Source: Pseudomonas luteola NBRC 103146 (GTDB taxonomy: Bacteria; Pseudomonadota; Gammaproteobacteria; Pseudomonadales; Pseudomonadaceae). Taken from it: 64,000 nucleotides of DNA. The notes under the pieces are model-generated. The model saw nothing but the letters and a program-made list of their open reading frames with translations, had not been told where the DNA came from and did no database searches. Below are positions 34,741 through 44,388 of the stretch, in pieces. The position numbers were made by a program, and so were the translations under genes. The stretch lies in contig NZ_BDAE01000001.1 of NCBI RefSeq assembly GCF_002091675.1, forward strand, positions 1 through 64,000. The letters are read 5' to 3'. Position 1 is the stretch's first letter; each line of letters begins with the position of its first letter.

Positions 34741-35592
34741 TTACGCGCCGGGAACGTAATGCTTTTGCGCCGTACCGCGGGCGATCAGGCGGGACAGGTA
34801 ATCCAGCTTGGCCGGATCATGGTCTACAAAGCGGAAGAATAATTGTAGCCACTCGCTGGAGGGCTTGGGTTCCAGCGCTGCAACGGAATGCAGGTAACCG
34901 TTGAGGCGGGCAATTTCCTGCGCCTCCTCACCTTGCTCCAGATCCAGCACAGCGTTATCCAGCACCTGAGGGAGGACATCGCCCCGCTTGACGATCAGAA
35001 CGGCTTCCTTGAGGCTCAGGGCCTTGATTACGCAAGCCATGCTGGTATTGGCCAAGCGCAGTTGCCCTTGCCCAAAATTGACTTTTCCACCCCCGGAAGA
35101 AGCACGCGTTGCAGCCTGCCCGGGCTGGCTACCGGTTAATGCGCTCAGCGAGTCGTTGGCAAAAGCCGAGGCTGCACGCTGAGGACCGCGAGCCACGAGT
35201 GCTTCCAGCTTGCCGACACGGCTCAGGGCCTTCTTGACCTTGGTGATCAGTTGTTCGTTGGTGAACGGCTTGCCAACAAAGTCGGAAACACCCGCCTGAA
35301 TGGCCTGCATGACGTTGTCCTTGTCGCCACGGCTAGTCACCATAATGAAAGGTGTTTTCTGATGAGCCGGTTCGCTTCTGCACCACGTCAGCAGCTCAAG
35401 ACCGGACATCTCCGGCATCTCCCAATCGCACAGGATCAGATCGAAAGACTGCTTGCTCAACATTGCCTGAGCCTTGCGTCCGTCCGCTGCATCCTCCATT
35501 TCGATACCCGGAAGTTGGCTACGTAGCCCTTTTTTGATCAAGTCGCGGATAAATGGTGCGTCATCCACGATCAGTACAGATACCTTACCCAT
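34741..35592 (-). CDS. Response regulator with an unassigned C-terminal domain
   Basis: A 283-residue protein. Residues 1-125 are a receiver domain: acidic pocket in LIVDDAPFIRDLI, phosphoacceptor Asp56 in LCDWEMPEMSGLELL, TSRGD, and KPFTNEQLITKV. A Ser/Ala/Gly-rich linker (about 138-170) leads to a C-terminal part of about 110 residues that I cannot assign. It has no winged helix, and the linker suggests a flexible joint. The kinase is not adjacent. The gene lies between the M23 peptidase gene and phoU as in other pseudomonads, so a link to phosphate or envelope signalling is suggested by position only. Confidence 0.8.
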   Translation of the reverse strand: MGKVSVLIVDDAPFIRDLIKKGLRSQLPGIEMEDAADGRKAQAMLSKQSFDLILCDWEMPEMSGLELLTWCRSEPAHQKTPFIMVTSRGDKDNVMQAIQAGVSDFVGKPFTNEQLITKVKKALSRVGKLEALVARGPQRAASAFANDSLSALTGSQPGQAATRASSGGGKVNFGQGQLRLANTSMACVIKALSLKEAVLIVKRGDVLPQVLDNAVLDLEQGEEAQEIARLNGYLHSVAALEPKPSSEWLQLFFRFVDHDPAKLDYLSRLIARGTAQKHYVPGA

Positions 35593-35719
35593 CGATTACT
35601 CCATGAAGCCCCGAGCGCAGCTTCATGGATCGCTGAACGCCACGTCGGGAAAGCAAGCTTACTCGCAGCCCAAAAGCGTAGCTGAGAACATGGCCGCCTT
35701 CCTGTCGGGGGCCATGGCA

Positions 35720-36445
35720 TCAGTCACGCGGTTTGTTGACTTCCTCTGCCATCCGGGTCAGCCCCAGGTGGCGTACATCCGTTCCACGGACCAGGTAGAT
35801 CACCAGCTCCGCAATGTTGCGGGCGTGATCGCCAATGCGCTCCAGCGAACGCAGCGCCCAAATGACGCTGAGTACGCGGGAAATTGCCCGCGGGTCTTCC
35901 ATCATGTAGGTCGCCAGTTCGCGGATCGCCGTCTTGTATTCACGGTCGACGATCTTGTCGTGCTGGGCGACGGAGAGGGCCAGCTCAGCATCAAAGCGCG
36001 CGAACGCATCCAGTGCCTCCTGAACCATCTTGCGTACCTGTTCGCCAATATGGCGCACTTCCACATAGCCACGCGGGGCTTCACCGTCTTCACAGAGCTC
36101 GATGGCACGACGTGCAATTTTCGAGGACTCATCGCCGATCCGCTCAAGGTCGATCACCGACTTGGAAATGCTGATGATCAGACGCAGGTCCGACGCTGCC
36201 GGCTGCCGACGCGCCAGGATGCGCAGGCATTCTTCGTCGATGTTGCGCTCCATCATGTCGATCTGATCATCGATTTCCCGCACCTGCTGCGCCAGACCGG
36301 AGTCGGCGTTGATCAGGGCACTTACGGCATCACTGACCTGCTTCTCGACCAACCCACCCATCGCCAGCAGATGGCTACGGACCTCTTCGAGTTCGGTGTT
36401 GAACTGCTGCGATATGTGGTGGTTGAGGCTTTCTTTGCTGATCAT
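35720..36445 (-). CDS. phoU: Phosphate transport regulator PhoU
   Basis: A 241-residue protein made of two repeated three-helix bundles. The repeated metal-binding motifs are ERIGDESSKIARRA and ERIGDHARNIAELV (E-x-x-x-D-x-x). It bridges PstB and PhoR to shut down the Pho response when phosphate is sufficient. The start at 36445 follows AGGAC and gives the usual MISKESLNHHISQQFN N-terminus; the open frame extends upstream to 36514 without conservation. It lies downstream of pstB with a 323-base gap, the largest gap in this operon. Confidence 0.93.
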   Translation of the reverse strand: MISKESLNHHISQQFNTELEEVRSHLLAMGGLVEKQVSDAVSALINADSGLAQQVREIDDQIDMMERNIDEECLRILARRQPAASDLRLIISISKSVIDLERIGDESSKIARRAIELCEDGEAPRGYVEVRHIGEQVRKMVQEALDAFARFDAELALSVAQHDKIVDREYKTAIRELATYMMEDPRAISRVLSVIWALRSLERIGDHARNIAELVIYLVRGTDVRHLGLTRMAEEVNKPRD

Positions 36446-36768
36446 GGCGTTGTCGTCCTGTAAAGAATGGAGCCAACCCCCTCGGGCGGCGCTCCCTGGA
36501 ACAGACCGCATCAACTACGTGGCACTGCTTACCTATAAAGCTGTGATTGCCACTGTATCGTCAGACTGCCCGGTTTATTTAGATTCCTTTCTGAAAAGAT
36601 GCTGAGCGGTAACACCACCTGAAGCCATGCGCAGCGCCCGATTGGGTTATCGGCAAAAACGCGCTTGAGTATAGGGGTAGTGATTGACTTCCTGGTCAGC
36701 AACACCTTTCAGTGGGAAACCCGATAGTTAAATAGACATAAGGTAGGCTATAGAGTGTGACGGTTTCA
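36446..36768 (-). other. 323-base gap between pstB and phoU
   Basis: No convincing ORF is present. It contains a weak inverted repeat (CCGAT / ATCGG, around 36634-36650) without a T-run. Both neighbours are on the minus strand, so the gap may hold a phoU promoter or a processing site, but I see no clear hexamers or Pho box. Confidence 0.5.
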
Positions 36769-37611
36769 TTACCCGTAACGCCCTGTAATGTAATCTTCGG
36801 TCTGTTTCTTGGTCGGGTTGGTGAACACGGTGTCGGTATCGCCATACTCGATTAGCTTGCCCATATACATGAAAGCCGTGTAATCGGATACACGAGCGGC
36901 CTGCTGCATGTTGTGCGTCACGATGACAATGGTGTATCGCGTCTTCAGCTCATAGATCAGCTCCTCGATCTTGAGCGAAGAGATCGGATCCAGGGCGGAG
37001 CTGGGTTCGTCGAGTAGCAGCACTTCCGGCTGCACAGCGATGGTTCGGGCAATCACCAGACGCTGCTGCTGACCGCCGGAGAGGCCCAGTGCCGACTCAT
37101 GCAGGCGATCCTTGACCTCCTCCCAGAGTGCAGCCCCCTTGAGCGCCCACTCAACGGCCTCGTCAAGCATGCGCTTTTTCTTGATGCCCTGAATGCGCAG
37201 GCCATAAACCACATTTTCATAGATGCTTTTGGGAAACGGGTTGGGCTTCTGGAATACCATGCCGACCCGGCGCCGCAGTTCGGCCACGTCGGTCCCCTTG
37301 GCAAAGATATTCTGTCCATCCAGGCGAATCTCGCCATTGATCCGGCAGCCATCGACCAGATCGTTCATCCGGTTGAAGCAACGCAGCAGCGTGGACTTGC
37401 CGCAGCCCGAAGGCCCGATAAAAGATGTGACACGTTGTTTGGGAATGTTCAGGTTGATGTCGAACAGCGCCTGCTTCTGTCCATAGAACAGGTTCAAGCC
37501 GGGTACTTCCAGGGCCACGGGCTCAGCCGCCGGGTCAAGCCCTTGCCGCTCACGCCTGCCAACATTGAGCCCGAACCTCGGCCGTTGCATTTCACGCATG
37601 GATGACTCCAT
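36769..37611 (-). CDS. pstB: Phosphate ABC transporter ATP-binding protein PstB
   Basis: A 280-residue ABC ATPase. Walker A is GPSGCGKST, followed by [12 protein letters not shown]; the Q loop is [16 protein letters not shown], which is the PstB-specific form. The signature is LSGGQQQRL, Walker B is [12 protein letters not shown], and the switch histidine is in VTHNM. PstB couples ATP hydrolysis to phosphate import through PstA-PstC. AGAGG is 5 bases upstream of the start at 37611; a second in-frame ATG is four codons on. It follows pstA by 53 bases. Confidence 0.96.
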   Translation of the reverse strand: MESSMREMQRPRFGLNVGRRERQGLDPAAEPVALEVPGLNLFYGQKQALFDINLNIPKQRVTSFIGPSGCGKSTLLRCFNRMNDLVDGCRINGEIRLDGQNIFAKGTDVAELRRRVGMVFQKPNPFPKSIYENVVYGLRIQGIKKKRMLDEAVEWALKGAALWEEVKDRLHESALGLSGGQQQRLVIARTIAVQPEVLLLDEPSSALDPISSLKIEELIYELKTRYTIVIVTHNMQQAARVSDYTAFMYMGKLIEYGDTDTVFTNPTKKQTEDYITGRYG

Positions 37612-37664
37612 TGGGCCTCTCGGCCGCGTTGGGGCGCCACGGTATGCCGAGCGCCCGGATTCGT

Positions 37665-39347
37665 TTAGTTGTCCATCGCCCGATACTTCTCCCGCAGGCG
37701 ATTACGGATCGCCACCGCCGAGAGATTGAGCGCAGCAATCACCAGGACCAACAGCAACGCCGTGGCATAAACCAGCGGCCGGGCCGCTTCGACGTTCGGG
37801 CTCTGAAAGCCGACATCGAAGATATGAAAGCCCAGGTGCATGATCTTTTGATCCAGGTGCAGATAGGGGTAATTCAGATTCACGGGCAGTGTCGGCGCAA
37901 GCTTTACCACGCCCACTAGCATCAGCGGCGCCACTTCGCCCGCTGCGCGCGCAATCGCCAGGATCAGCCCTGTCATCATGGCCGGGCTGGCCATCGGCAG
38001 CACGACGCGCCACAGGGTTTCAGCCTGAGTCGCACCCAGCGCCAATGACCCCTCGCGTACGCTTCTTGGAATTCGGGCCAGTCCTTCTTCGGTCGCTACA
38101 ATCACCACCGGTACAGCCAGAATAGCCAGGGTCAGGGAGGCCCACAGCAGGCCGGGTGTCCCAAAGGTCGGAGCCGGCAGCGACGCGCGAAAGAACAGTT
38201 GGTCAATCGAACCGCCCAGCACGTAGACGAAAAAACCCAACCCAAATACGCCATAGACGATGGCTGGAACACCGGCGAGGTTGTTGACGGCAATACGGAT
38301 CAGGCGCGTCATCAGCCCCTGCTTGGCATATTCGCGTAGATACACAGCAGCAATCACACCAAAAGGCGTCACGATCACAGCCATGATCAAGGTCATCATC
38401 ACCGTTCCGAAAATAGCTGGGAACACCCCGCCTTCGGTATTGGCCTCGCGTGGATCGGAAGACAGAAACTCCCATAATTTGGCGAAATAGAAGCCCAGCT
38501 TCTGAAGGCTGCTCATGGCGTTGGGCTGGTAGGCGTGGACGACGTTACCCAGGCGAATCTCGGTTTCCTGCCCGGAGGCATCCCGCACCGTGAGGCTGTC
38601 GCGTTCGAACTCCTGGCGCAATGCGTTCAGCTGTGTCTCGAGGTCATGGTAGCGGGCATCCAGCTCGCTGCGCTCGGCAGCCAGATCCGCCTGGGCAGCC
38701 GCGTCAAGCCGATCGTCCAGCTCAAGGCTACGCATCTGGAGCCGGAGACGCTCGATATTGTGGTTGACACCACCAATCTCGACCTTCTCGATACGGCTGA
38801 TCCGGCTAGCCAGCGAATCGATGCGCTTGAGACGTTCACGCATCGCCGGCAGAGCCGCATCCCCTTCCGCAACGACCCTGCCCGCCTCCTTGACGTTGAC
38901 CAGATAACCGTAGAAGTTGCCCCATTCGCGGCGCTCCAGCGCAATAGCATCCTTGGGAGATTTCTGTTCCTGAAGCCAATCACCTACGACCCAGACGAAA
39001 TCACTGCCGTACAGCTCCCGGTTGCCCAGTTTGACGAGTTGCCGAGTCATGAGGGTTGATCCTTCCGCCTCGACAGGCAGTCCGGCGCTCTTGAGTCGCT
39101 CCCGAGGTACCCCTTCGGTCTGGACAACCTCACCCATGATCATGCGGGGCGTCTCGCCGGGTACGGCATAACGCGCCTCGATCACATCAGACGGCCAGAA
39201 ATGGGCCAGACCGCGCACGGCGATGATGGCGATCAAACCAATGGTCATGATCACAGCAATGGCCACGGCGCCCCCGCTCAACCAGATACCCGGCGCACCG
39301 CTTTTGAACCACTGCTTCAGGGAGTCCTGCTTCACGGAGTTCTTCAC
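37665..39347 (-). CDS. pstA: Phosphate ABC transporter permease PstA
   Basis: A 560-residue permease, about twice the size of enterobacterial PstA. One N-terminal membrane segment (about 20-45) leads to a long extracytoplasmic part with a coiled coil (about 165-250; [20 protein letters not shown]). The C-terminal half is the standard permease with [27 protein letters not shown], the EAA loop [21 protein letters not shown] and [16 protein letters not shown]. The long form is typical of pseudomonads. The start is a GTG at 39347 with GGAAC upstream. It lies between pstC (48 bases) and pstB in one operon. Confidence 0.93.
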   Translation of the reverse strand: MKNSVKQDSLKQWFKSGAPGIWLSGGAVAIAVIMTIGLIAIIAVRGLAHFWPSDVIEARYAVPGETPRMIMGEVVQTEGVPRERLKSAGLPVEAEGSTLMTRQLVKLGNRELYGSDFVWVVGDWLQEQKSPKDAIALERREWGNFYGYLVNVKEAGRVVAEGDAALPAMRERLKRIDSLASRISRIEKVEIGGVNHNIERLRLQMRSLELDDRLDAAAQADLAAERSELDARYHDLETQLNALRQEFERDSLTVRDASGQETEIRLGNVVHAYQPNAMSSLQKLGFYFAKLWEFLSSDPREANTEGGVFPAIFGTVMMTLIMAVIVTPFGVIAAVYLREYAKQGLMTRLIRIAVNNLAGVPAIVYGVFGLGFFVYVLGGSIDQLFFRASLPAPTFGTPGLLWASLTLAILAVPVVIVATEEGLARIPRSVREGSLALGATQAETLWRVVLPMASPAMMTGLILAIARAAGEVAPLMLVGVVKLAPTLPVNLNYPYLHLDQKIMHLGFHIFDVGFQSPNVEAARPLVYATALLLVLVIAALNLSAVAIRNRLREKYRAMDN

Positions 39348-39395
39348 TTATCAGTTCCAGCCCCTTCCAGGGTGCTACAGCCGCCAGGGCAGCGC

Positions 39396-41651
39396 TTACA
39401 ACGAGGCATATTTCTTACGCAGTCGATGACGGATCATTTCCGCCAGCGTGTTCATCACGAAGGTGAAGGAAAGCAGCACCAGTGCCGCCAGGAACAGCAC
39501 GCGGTAATGCGTGCCGCCAACTTCCGACTCCGGCATTTCCACCGCCACGTTGGCCGCCAGGGTCCGCATACCTTCGAAGATATTGGCATCCATGATGGGG
39601 GTGTTACCGGTAGCCATCAGTACGATCATGGTCTCGCCTACGGCACGCCCCAGACCAATCATCAAGGCTGAGAAAATGCCTGGGCTGGCCGTCAGGATCA
39701 CGACCCGGGTTAGGGTCTGCCACGGCGTTGCGCCCAGCGCCAGCGAGCCGTAAGTCAAGCTGCGCGGCACGCTGAAAATGGCGTCTTCGGCAATGGAAAA
39801 GATATTCGGGATGATGGCAAACCCCATCGCCAGGCCTACGATCAAGGCGTTGCGCTGGTCATAGGTAATGTGGTGCTCATGCAGCCACAAACGCATATCA
39901 CCATTGAACCACCAGGTTTCCAGATGAGGGCTCATGCTCAGCGCAAACCAGCCTGTAAGCAGCACCACAGGAATAAGCAGCAGGCTTTCCCAGCCGTCGG
40001 GCAGGCGGAAGCGAATGGATTCAGGCAGCCGCGACCACACAAGCCCTGCCAGGACAATACCGATCGGTACCAGCAGGATCAGGCTGAAAATTCCTGGCAG
40101 ATGACCCTCTACATAAGGAGCCAGGAACAGACCGGCGAAAAAGCCCAGAATTACGGTAGGCAGCGCTTCCATCAGTTCAATGACCGGCTTGACCTTGCGG
40201 CGCATGCGCGGCGCCATGAAATACGCGGTGTAGACCGCGGCAGCAATAGCCAGCGGGGCCGCCAGCAGCATGGCGTAGAACGCGGCCTTGAGCGTACCAA
40301 AGGTCAGTGGTGCCAAGCTCAGCTTGGGCTCGAAGTCATTGCTTGCCGAGGTGGATTGCCAGACATAGGACGGCTTTTCGTAGTTTTCGTACCAGACCTT
40401 GCCCCACAGGGCTGACCAGGAGATCTCCGGGTGTGGATTGTCAAGCGCGAAATTCATGAGCTGGCTGTCACGCTCAAGCAGGACATGGTTGGCCCGCGGC
40501 GAGAGCGCCAGCCGGCCGTTGCCGTCAGCGATCTTCTCGGCCAGCACCGTACGCCCGGCGGTGCTGTGGAAAACGCCCAGGTTGCCCTTTTCATCCAGTG
40601 CGATAAATCCCTTGCGCCGCTGCTCGGCCACGATCTGCGTGATCGGCGCGTCCTTGAGATGGAAAGTGCGAATGTGCTGAAGCTGGGGTTCGCCGTCCTT
40701 GCCACGTGCCATGAACCATTGGCTGATACCTCCCTTGGCATCGCCTACGAGCAGCGAAATCCCGCCAAGCAACTGCGCCGTCACGGTAACCTGGTTATGC
40801 GCATCATCGATCAGTCTGTAATGACCATTAAGGGTGCGGTCGCGCAGATCAAAAACATCTGCTGCCGAGCGCCCATTAATCACATACAGCCATTGACCCC
40901 GAGGGTCCAGATGCAACGCCTGCACCGTTTGTGAGAGGCGAGGCAAGTCGATTCGCTGCTGCTCAAGGGTGGTTTCGCCCGTCAGCATGTCTTCCGTACG
41001 GGTCAGCTTGAACACTAATAGTTCGGATGCATTGGACGCGGCCAGGGTCAACTCGCCTTCGCCTGCCGTCAGGCTCAGATGCTCCAGGGCGCGCCCCTCA
41101 GGATCGACCACGACCGGTGCCGGCCCGTAGGGATAATCGACCTGAGGCACGATGACCCGCTTGTTTTCAGGATAAGTCGACTTATAGATATGTCGGACCA
41201 GCAGTGCCCGTCCATTAGAGAGCCCTAGTGCCAGCACCGGCTTGACCAGGTCCTGGGCAACCGAAACCACCTGGGTACCCGAGGGAATCGGCAAAGCCTG
41301 CCGACTCAGCTCCGTACCATCCTTGACCCTGAAAAAGACCAGATCGCCCGCCGGGGTGACCTGCATGCCGACTTCGTTCTGTTCCTCCACGCTAAGCACA
41401 AGTGGCGCTCCGGCCTGTTGTAGCCAGGCAGGTGTCTGTACGGCCTCGGCTGTCAGCGTAGCCCCTTTGAAGAGCGGCAGGACCACATAGGCCAGGTAGA
41501 AGAAGATCAGAGTGATCGCCGCCAGCACGGCCAACCCACCGACCAGCACGTACCACCGCGTGAAACGATCCATGCTGGCTCGCCAGCGGCGCTTGCGACG
41601 CATCGCAGGCGTATCGAAATCGATGCGTGCAGGGGATCGGGTTTGGTTCAT
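39396..41651 (-). CDS. pstC: Phosphate ABC transporter permease PstC
   Basis: A 751-residue permease in the long pseudomonad form. One N-terminal membrane segment (about 30-55) is followed by a beta-rich extracytoplasmic domain of about 380 residues that looks like a beta-propeller (repeats such as QTVQALHLDPRGQWLYVI). The permease core with FMAPRMRRKVKPVIELMEALPTVILGFFAGLFLAPYVE and the EAA loop [17 protein letters not shown] occupies the C-terminus, with GRAVGETMIVLMATG. A Pho box (41698-41715) lies directly upstream, so the pstCAB-phoU part can be induced independently of pstS. Confidence 0.93.
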   Translation of the reverse strand: MNQTRSPARIDFDTPAMRRKRRWRASMDRFTRWYVLVGGLAVLAAITLIFFYLAYVVLPLFKGATLTAEAVQTPAWLQQAGAPLVLSVEEQNEVGMQVTPAGDLVFFRVKDGTELSRQALPIPSGTQVVSVAQDLVKPVLALGLSNGRALLVRHIYKSTYPENKRVIVPQVDYPYGPAPVVVDPEGRALEHLSLTAGEGELTLAASNASELLVFKLTRTEDMLTGETTLEQQRIDLPRLSQTVQALHLDPRGQWLYVINGRSAADVFDLRDRTLNGHYRLIDDAHNQVTVTAQLLGGISLLVGDAKGGISQWFMARGKDGEPQLQHIRTFHLKDAPITQIVAEQRRKGFIALDEKGNLGVFHSTAGRTVLAEKIADGNGRLALSPRANHVLLERDSQLMNFALDNPHPEISWSALWGKVWYENYEKPSYVWQSTSASNDFEPKLSLAPLTFGTLKAAFYAMLLAAPLAIAAAVYTAYFMAPRMRRKVKPVIELMEALPTVILGFFAGLFLAPYVEGHLPGIFSLILLVPIGIVLAGLVWSRLPESIRFRLPDGWESLLLIPVVLLTGWFALSMSPHLETWWFNGDMRLWLHEHHITYDQRNALIVGLAMGFAIIPNIFSIAEDAIFSVPRSLTYGSLALGATPWQTLTRVVILTASPGIFSALMIGLGRAVGETMIVLMATGNTPIMDANIFEGMRTLAANVAVEMPESEVGGTHYRVLFLAALVLLSFTFVMNTLAEMIRHRLRKKYASL

Positions 41652-41697
41652 GAATAGGAAGCCTGGTCCTTCGTCGCGCAGAGCCTAAAGACGAGAT

Positions 41698-41715
41698 ATG
41701 ACAATCAGATGACAG
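41698..41715 (-). promoter_or_regulatory. Pho box upstream of pstC
   Basis: On the minus strand it reads CTGTCAT-CTGA-TTGTCAT: the first half matches the Pho consensus at 7/7 and the second at 6/7, with the correct 4-base spacer. A -10-like TAGGCT follows about 11 bases later, and the pstC start codon is 47 bases downstream. It gives pstCAB-phoU its own PhoB-activated promoter, separate from that of pstS. Confidence 0.8.
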
Positions 41716-41732
41716 TAATAAGACATGCCAAC

Positions 41733-41759
41733 GCCCACCCGTGCAGAACACGGGCGGGC
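41733..41759 (-). other. Hairpin between pstS and pstC
   Basis: GCCCACCCGTG pairs with CACGGGCGGGC (one mismatch) around a 5-base loop, 20 bases after the pstS stop codon. No T-run follows, so it more likely stabilises the pstS message or attenuates read-through than terminates fully. This fits the high level of PstS compared with the permease. Confidence 0.6.
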
Positions 41760-41779
41760 AACTGTAAAAGAAGCCGGGC

Positions 41780-42751
41780 TCAGAAGCCCAGATCTTTCCT
41801 GGCTTTTTCGGCAACCTTGGCCGGAATCGGAATATAACCGTCCTTCACGACTGCCTCTTGCCCTGTCTTAGACAGCACCATCTTCAGGAACTCGCTCTCC
41901 ATCGGACTTAGGGGCTTGTTGGGTGCCTTGTTCACATAGATATAAAGGAAGCGGGACAGTGGATAACTACCGTTCAGGGCATTCTGCTCAGTGTCTTCCA
42001 CATACTTATCCGATCCTCTTTTAGCCAACGGTACGGTTCGTACGCTGGATGTCTTGTACCCGATACCGGAATAACCGACGCCGTTGAGCGACTGGCTAAT
42101 GGATTGCACGACCGAAGCGGAGCCCGGCTGCTCATTCACGTTTGGCTTGAAGTCGCCCTTGCACAGCGCTTCTTCCTTGAAATATCCGTACGTGCCGGAT
42201 ACCGAGTTTCGGCCAAACAACTGAATAGGCCGGTTGGCCCACTCGCCCGTCATGCCCAGGTCACCCCAGGTTCTGATGTCCTGTTTGCCACCGCAGAGCA
42301 GTGTGGATGAAAAGATGGCATCCACCTGTTCGATGGTCAGCCCCTTGATGGGGTTGTCTTTGTGGACAAACAGCGCCAGCGCATCCACTGCCACCGGGAC
42401 CGCAGTCGGTCGGTAGCCATATTTCTGCTCGAACGCCTGAACCTCAGAATCCTTCATCCTGCGACTCATTGGTCCCAGGTTGGAAGTACCCTCGGTCAGG
42501 GCTGGAGGGGCCGTCGAGGAACCGGCCGCCTGCACTTGAATGTTTACACTGGGATAATTGCGCTTGTAGGTCTCGGCCCACAGAGTCATGAGGTTCGCGA
42601 GAGTATCCGAACCGACACTGGACAGGTTGCCCGATACCCCACTGGCCTTCTGGTAATCCGGAAGCGCCGGGTCGATGGCCGCTACAGCAGTCGTTGCGCT
42701 GAGTCCCACAGCGGCAAACGTCATGGCGGCCATCAGCCTTTTGAATCTCAT
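41780..42751 (-). CDS. pstS: Phosphate-binding periplasmic protein PstS
   Basis: A 323-residue phosphate-binding protein with a signal peptide ([24 protein letters not shown]). The phosphate site is formed by VGSDTLANL, the [28 protein letters not shown] region, and [13 protein letters not shown]. The last matches the SGT motif that contacts phosphate. AAGGAATG precedes ATG 42751. Three 11-base-phased Pho half-sites (42817-42845) lie upstream. It delivers phosphate to PstCAB and is normally the most abundant product of the regulon. Confidence 0.95.
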   Translation of the reverse strand: MRFKRLMAAMTFAAVGLSATTAVAAIDPALPDYQKASGVSGNLSSVGSDTLANLMTLWAETYKRNYPSVNIQVQAAGSSTAPPALTEGTSNLGPMSRRMKDSEVQAFEQKYGYRPTAVPVAVDALALFVHKDNPIKGLTIEQVDAIFSSTLLCGGKQDIRTWGDLGMTGEWANRPIQLFGRNSVSGTYGYFKEEALCKGDFKPNVNEQPGSASVVQSISQSLNGVGYSGIGYKTSSVRTVPLAKRGSDKYVEDTEQNALNGSYPLSRFLYIYVNKAPNKPLSPMESEFLKMVLSKTGQEAVVKDGYIPIPAKVAEKARKDLGF

Positions 42752-42782
42752 ACCACATTCCTTGCAAGAATGATTGGGTGGC

Positions 42783-42803
42783 GCCCATTAGCGATAAATG
42801 GGC
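42783..42803 (-). other. Stem-loop in the pstS leader
   Basis: GCCCATT and AATGGGC form a perfect 7-bp stem with a 7-base loop, between the Pho box and the pstS start codon, about 32 bases upstream of the latter. It may stabilise the leader. Confidence 0.45.
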
Positions 42804-42816
42804 ATTGAGCCACTAT

Positions 42817-42845
42817 ATGACCAAAATATGAACATATTGTGACGC
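42817..42845 (-). promoter_or_regulatory. Three-unit Pho box upstream of pstS
   Basis: On the minus strand the units are GCGTCAC, TGTTCAT and TGGTCAT, separated by 4-base AT-rich spacers (AATA, ATTT), an exact 11-base period. The match to the Pho half-site CTGTCAT is 4-5/7 per unit. The block is 66 bases upstream of the pstS ATG. Three half-sites would recruit more than one PhoB dimer and fit strong induction. Confidence 0.7.
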
Positions 42846-43050
42846 CATCCAAGCCCATGGACCGCCGCGCCCACCCTATTAGGTGCACAGTGCACCATCG
42901 TAGCGCCTGCCTGCTGCGCTCAGGCGCCTGTACAGCACAGATTCTTCCCTCAGTTTCTAGCCGATCAGGCCATTTTCAGCGTGTTGACACCCTCCGGCGC
43001 GAACCTTGCTTGCCTAGCTATCGACCTCTGGCCGTCCAAGGAGATACCCC

Positions 43051-44358
43051 ATGGCTCATGCGCTTCCTTCGCACGCCGCCTCCGTTACGCCATCGGCAGT
43101 CGCCGCCCCACTCCCCCGCGCCAAACTGATCGCTGCTGCCAGCCTGGGTAATGGGCTGGAGATGTTCGATTTTACCGTCTTCAGTTTTTTCGCCAGTCTG
43201 ATCGGCCAGTTGTACTTTCCCTCGGATACACCCTACGGTTCGCTGCTCATGGCCGTTGCTGTCTTTGGCGTTGGCTTTGTGATGCGCCCCCTGGGCAGCA
43301 TGGTCCTGGGTGCCTATGCCGACCGTGCCGGACGCAAGGCGGCCATGCTGCTGACCATTCTGCTCATGGGATTGGGCAGCCTGTTTATCGCCTTGACGCC
43401 TACCCATGCCCAGATCGGGATTTTCGCACCCCTGCTTCTAGTGGTGGGGCGTCTGTTACAAGGCTTCTCAGCCGGTGGCGAGATTGGGGCAGCCACCGCG
43501 TTACTATTGGAATCAGCCAGCCGGGGTCGGCGCGGCTTTTATGTCAGCTGGCAGGTCATCAGCCAGGGCGGCAGCTCCCTGCTGGGCGCTATGCTGGCTG
43601 CGATCCTGCACGGCTCGCTCAGCGAAGAGGCGCTGCATAGCTGGGGTTGGCGCGTACCCTTTCTGATCGGTCTACTGATTATTCCGGTTGGCCTCTACAT
43701 CCGAGCCCACGTTGATGAAACCTACCAGCCACAAAGCGCTGACAAGCCAGAAGCCGCCCCGGTCATGGCTTTTCTGCGTAGCCATACCCGAGGGTTCCTG
43801 CTGGGTCTTTTGATCATCATGTCGGCCACGCTGATGACCTACATCATCCTGTTCTACATGCCGACGTACACCACCCGGGTCTCGCACCTTTCAGCCACAA
43901 CGGCCTACTGGATGGGTACCGCCAGCAGTGCTGTCCTGATGATATCCGCCCTGTTCGCAGGGCTGGCGGCCGACCGCTTCGGCCACCACAAGCGTCTGGC
44001 CGCTGTCGCCCTGGTGGTTGCCATTCTGGCTATCTACCCTGCCTTTGCCTGGCTGGACTCACCCGATACACAGGGGCTGGCTCTGCTGTGCCGCCTGACC
44101 GTCGTTGCCGCTCTTGGCATGAACATGACGGCCGGTCTACTGCTTATCAGCGAGTCCCTGCCCCGCTCGGTCCGGGCGACCGGTCTTGCCATGACCTATG
44201 CCATCGGCGTCACCCTGTTCGGTGGCACGGCACAGTTCATCGTGACTTGGCTGCTGCAAGTCACACAAGCTCCACTGGCACCTGCTTGGTACCTGATCGT
44301 CATGCTGTGCATCGGTCTGGCCGGCCTACTGGCCTTCCAGGAGCGCCACCTCGACTGA
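43051..44358 (+). CDS. MHS-family MFS transporter
   Basis: A 435-residue symporter of the metabolite:H+ symporter (ProP/KgtP) family. It has the family start LGNGLEMFDFTVFSFFASLIG, RPLGSMVLGAYADRAGRKAAM, and GRLLQGFSAGGEIGAATALLLE. There are twelve predicted membrane segments. An AAGGAGA site precedes ATG 43051. It is divergent from pstS and 30 bases upstream of the M20 amidohydrolase gene, so the two probably form an operon and the transporter may import the amidohydrolase substrate, such as an N-acyl amino acid. Confidence 0.85.
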   Translation: MAHALPSHAASVTPSAVAAPLPRAKLIAAASLGNGLEMFDFTVFSFFASLIGQLYFPSDTPYGSLLMAVAVFGVGFVMRPLGSMVLGAYADRAGRKAAMLLTILLMGLGSLFIALTPTHAQIGIFAPLLLVVGRLLQGFSAGGEIGAATALLLESASRGRRGFYVSWQVISQGGSSLLGAMLAAILHGSLSEEALHSWGWRVPFLIGLLIIPVGLYIRAHVDETYQPQSADKPEAAPVMAFLRSHTRGFLLGLLIIMSATLMTYIILFYMPTYTTRVSHLSATTAYWMGTASSAVLMISALFAGLAADRFGHHKRLAAVALVVAILAIYPAFAWLDSPDTQGLALLCRLTVVAALGMNMTAGLLLISESLPRSVRATGLAMTYAIGVTLFGGTAQFIVTWLLQVTQAPLAPAWYLIVMLCIGLAGLLAFQERHLD

Positions 44359-44388
44359 TCTCGCCACGCGCAAATAAGAGGAATCCAA

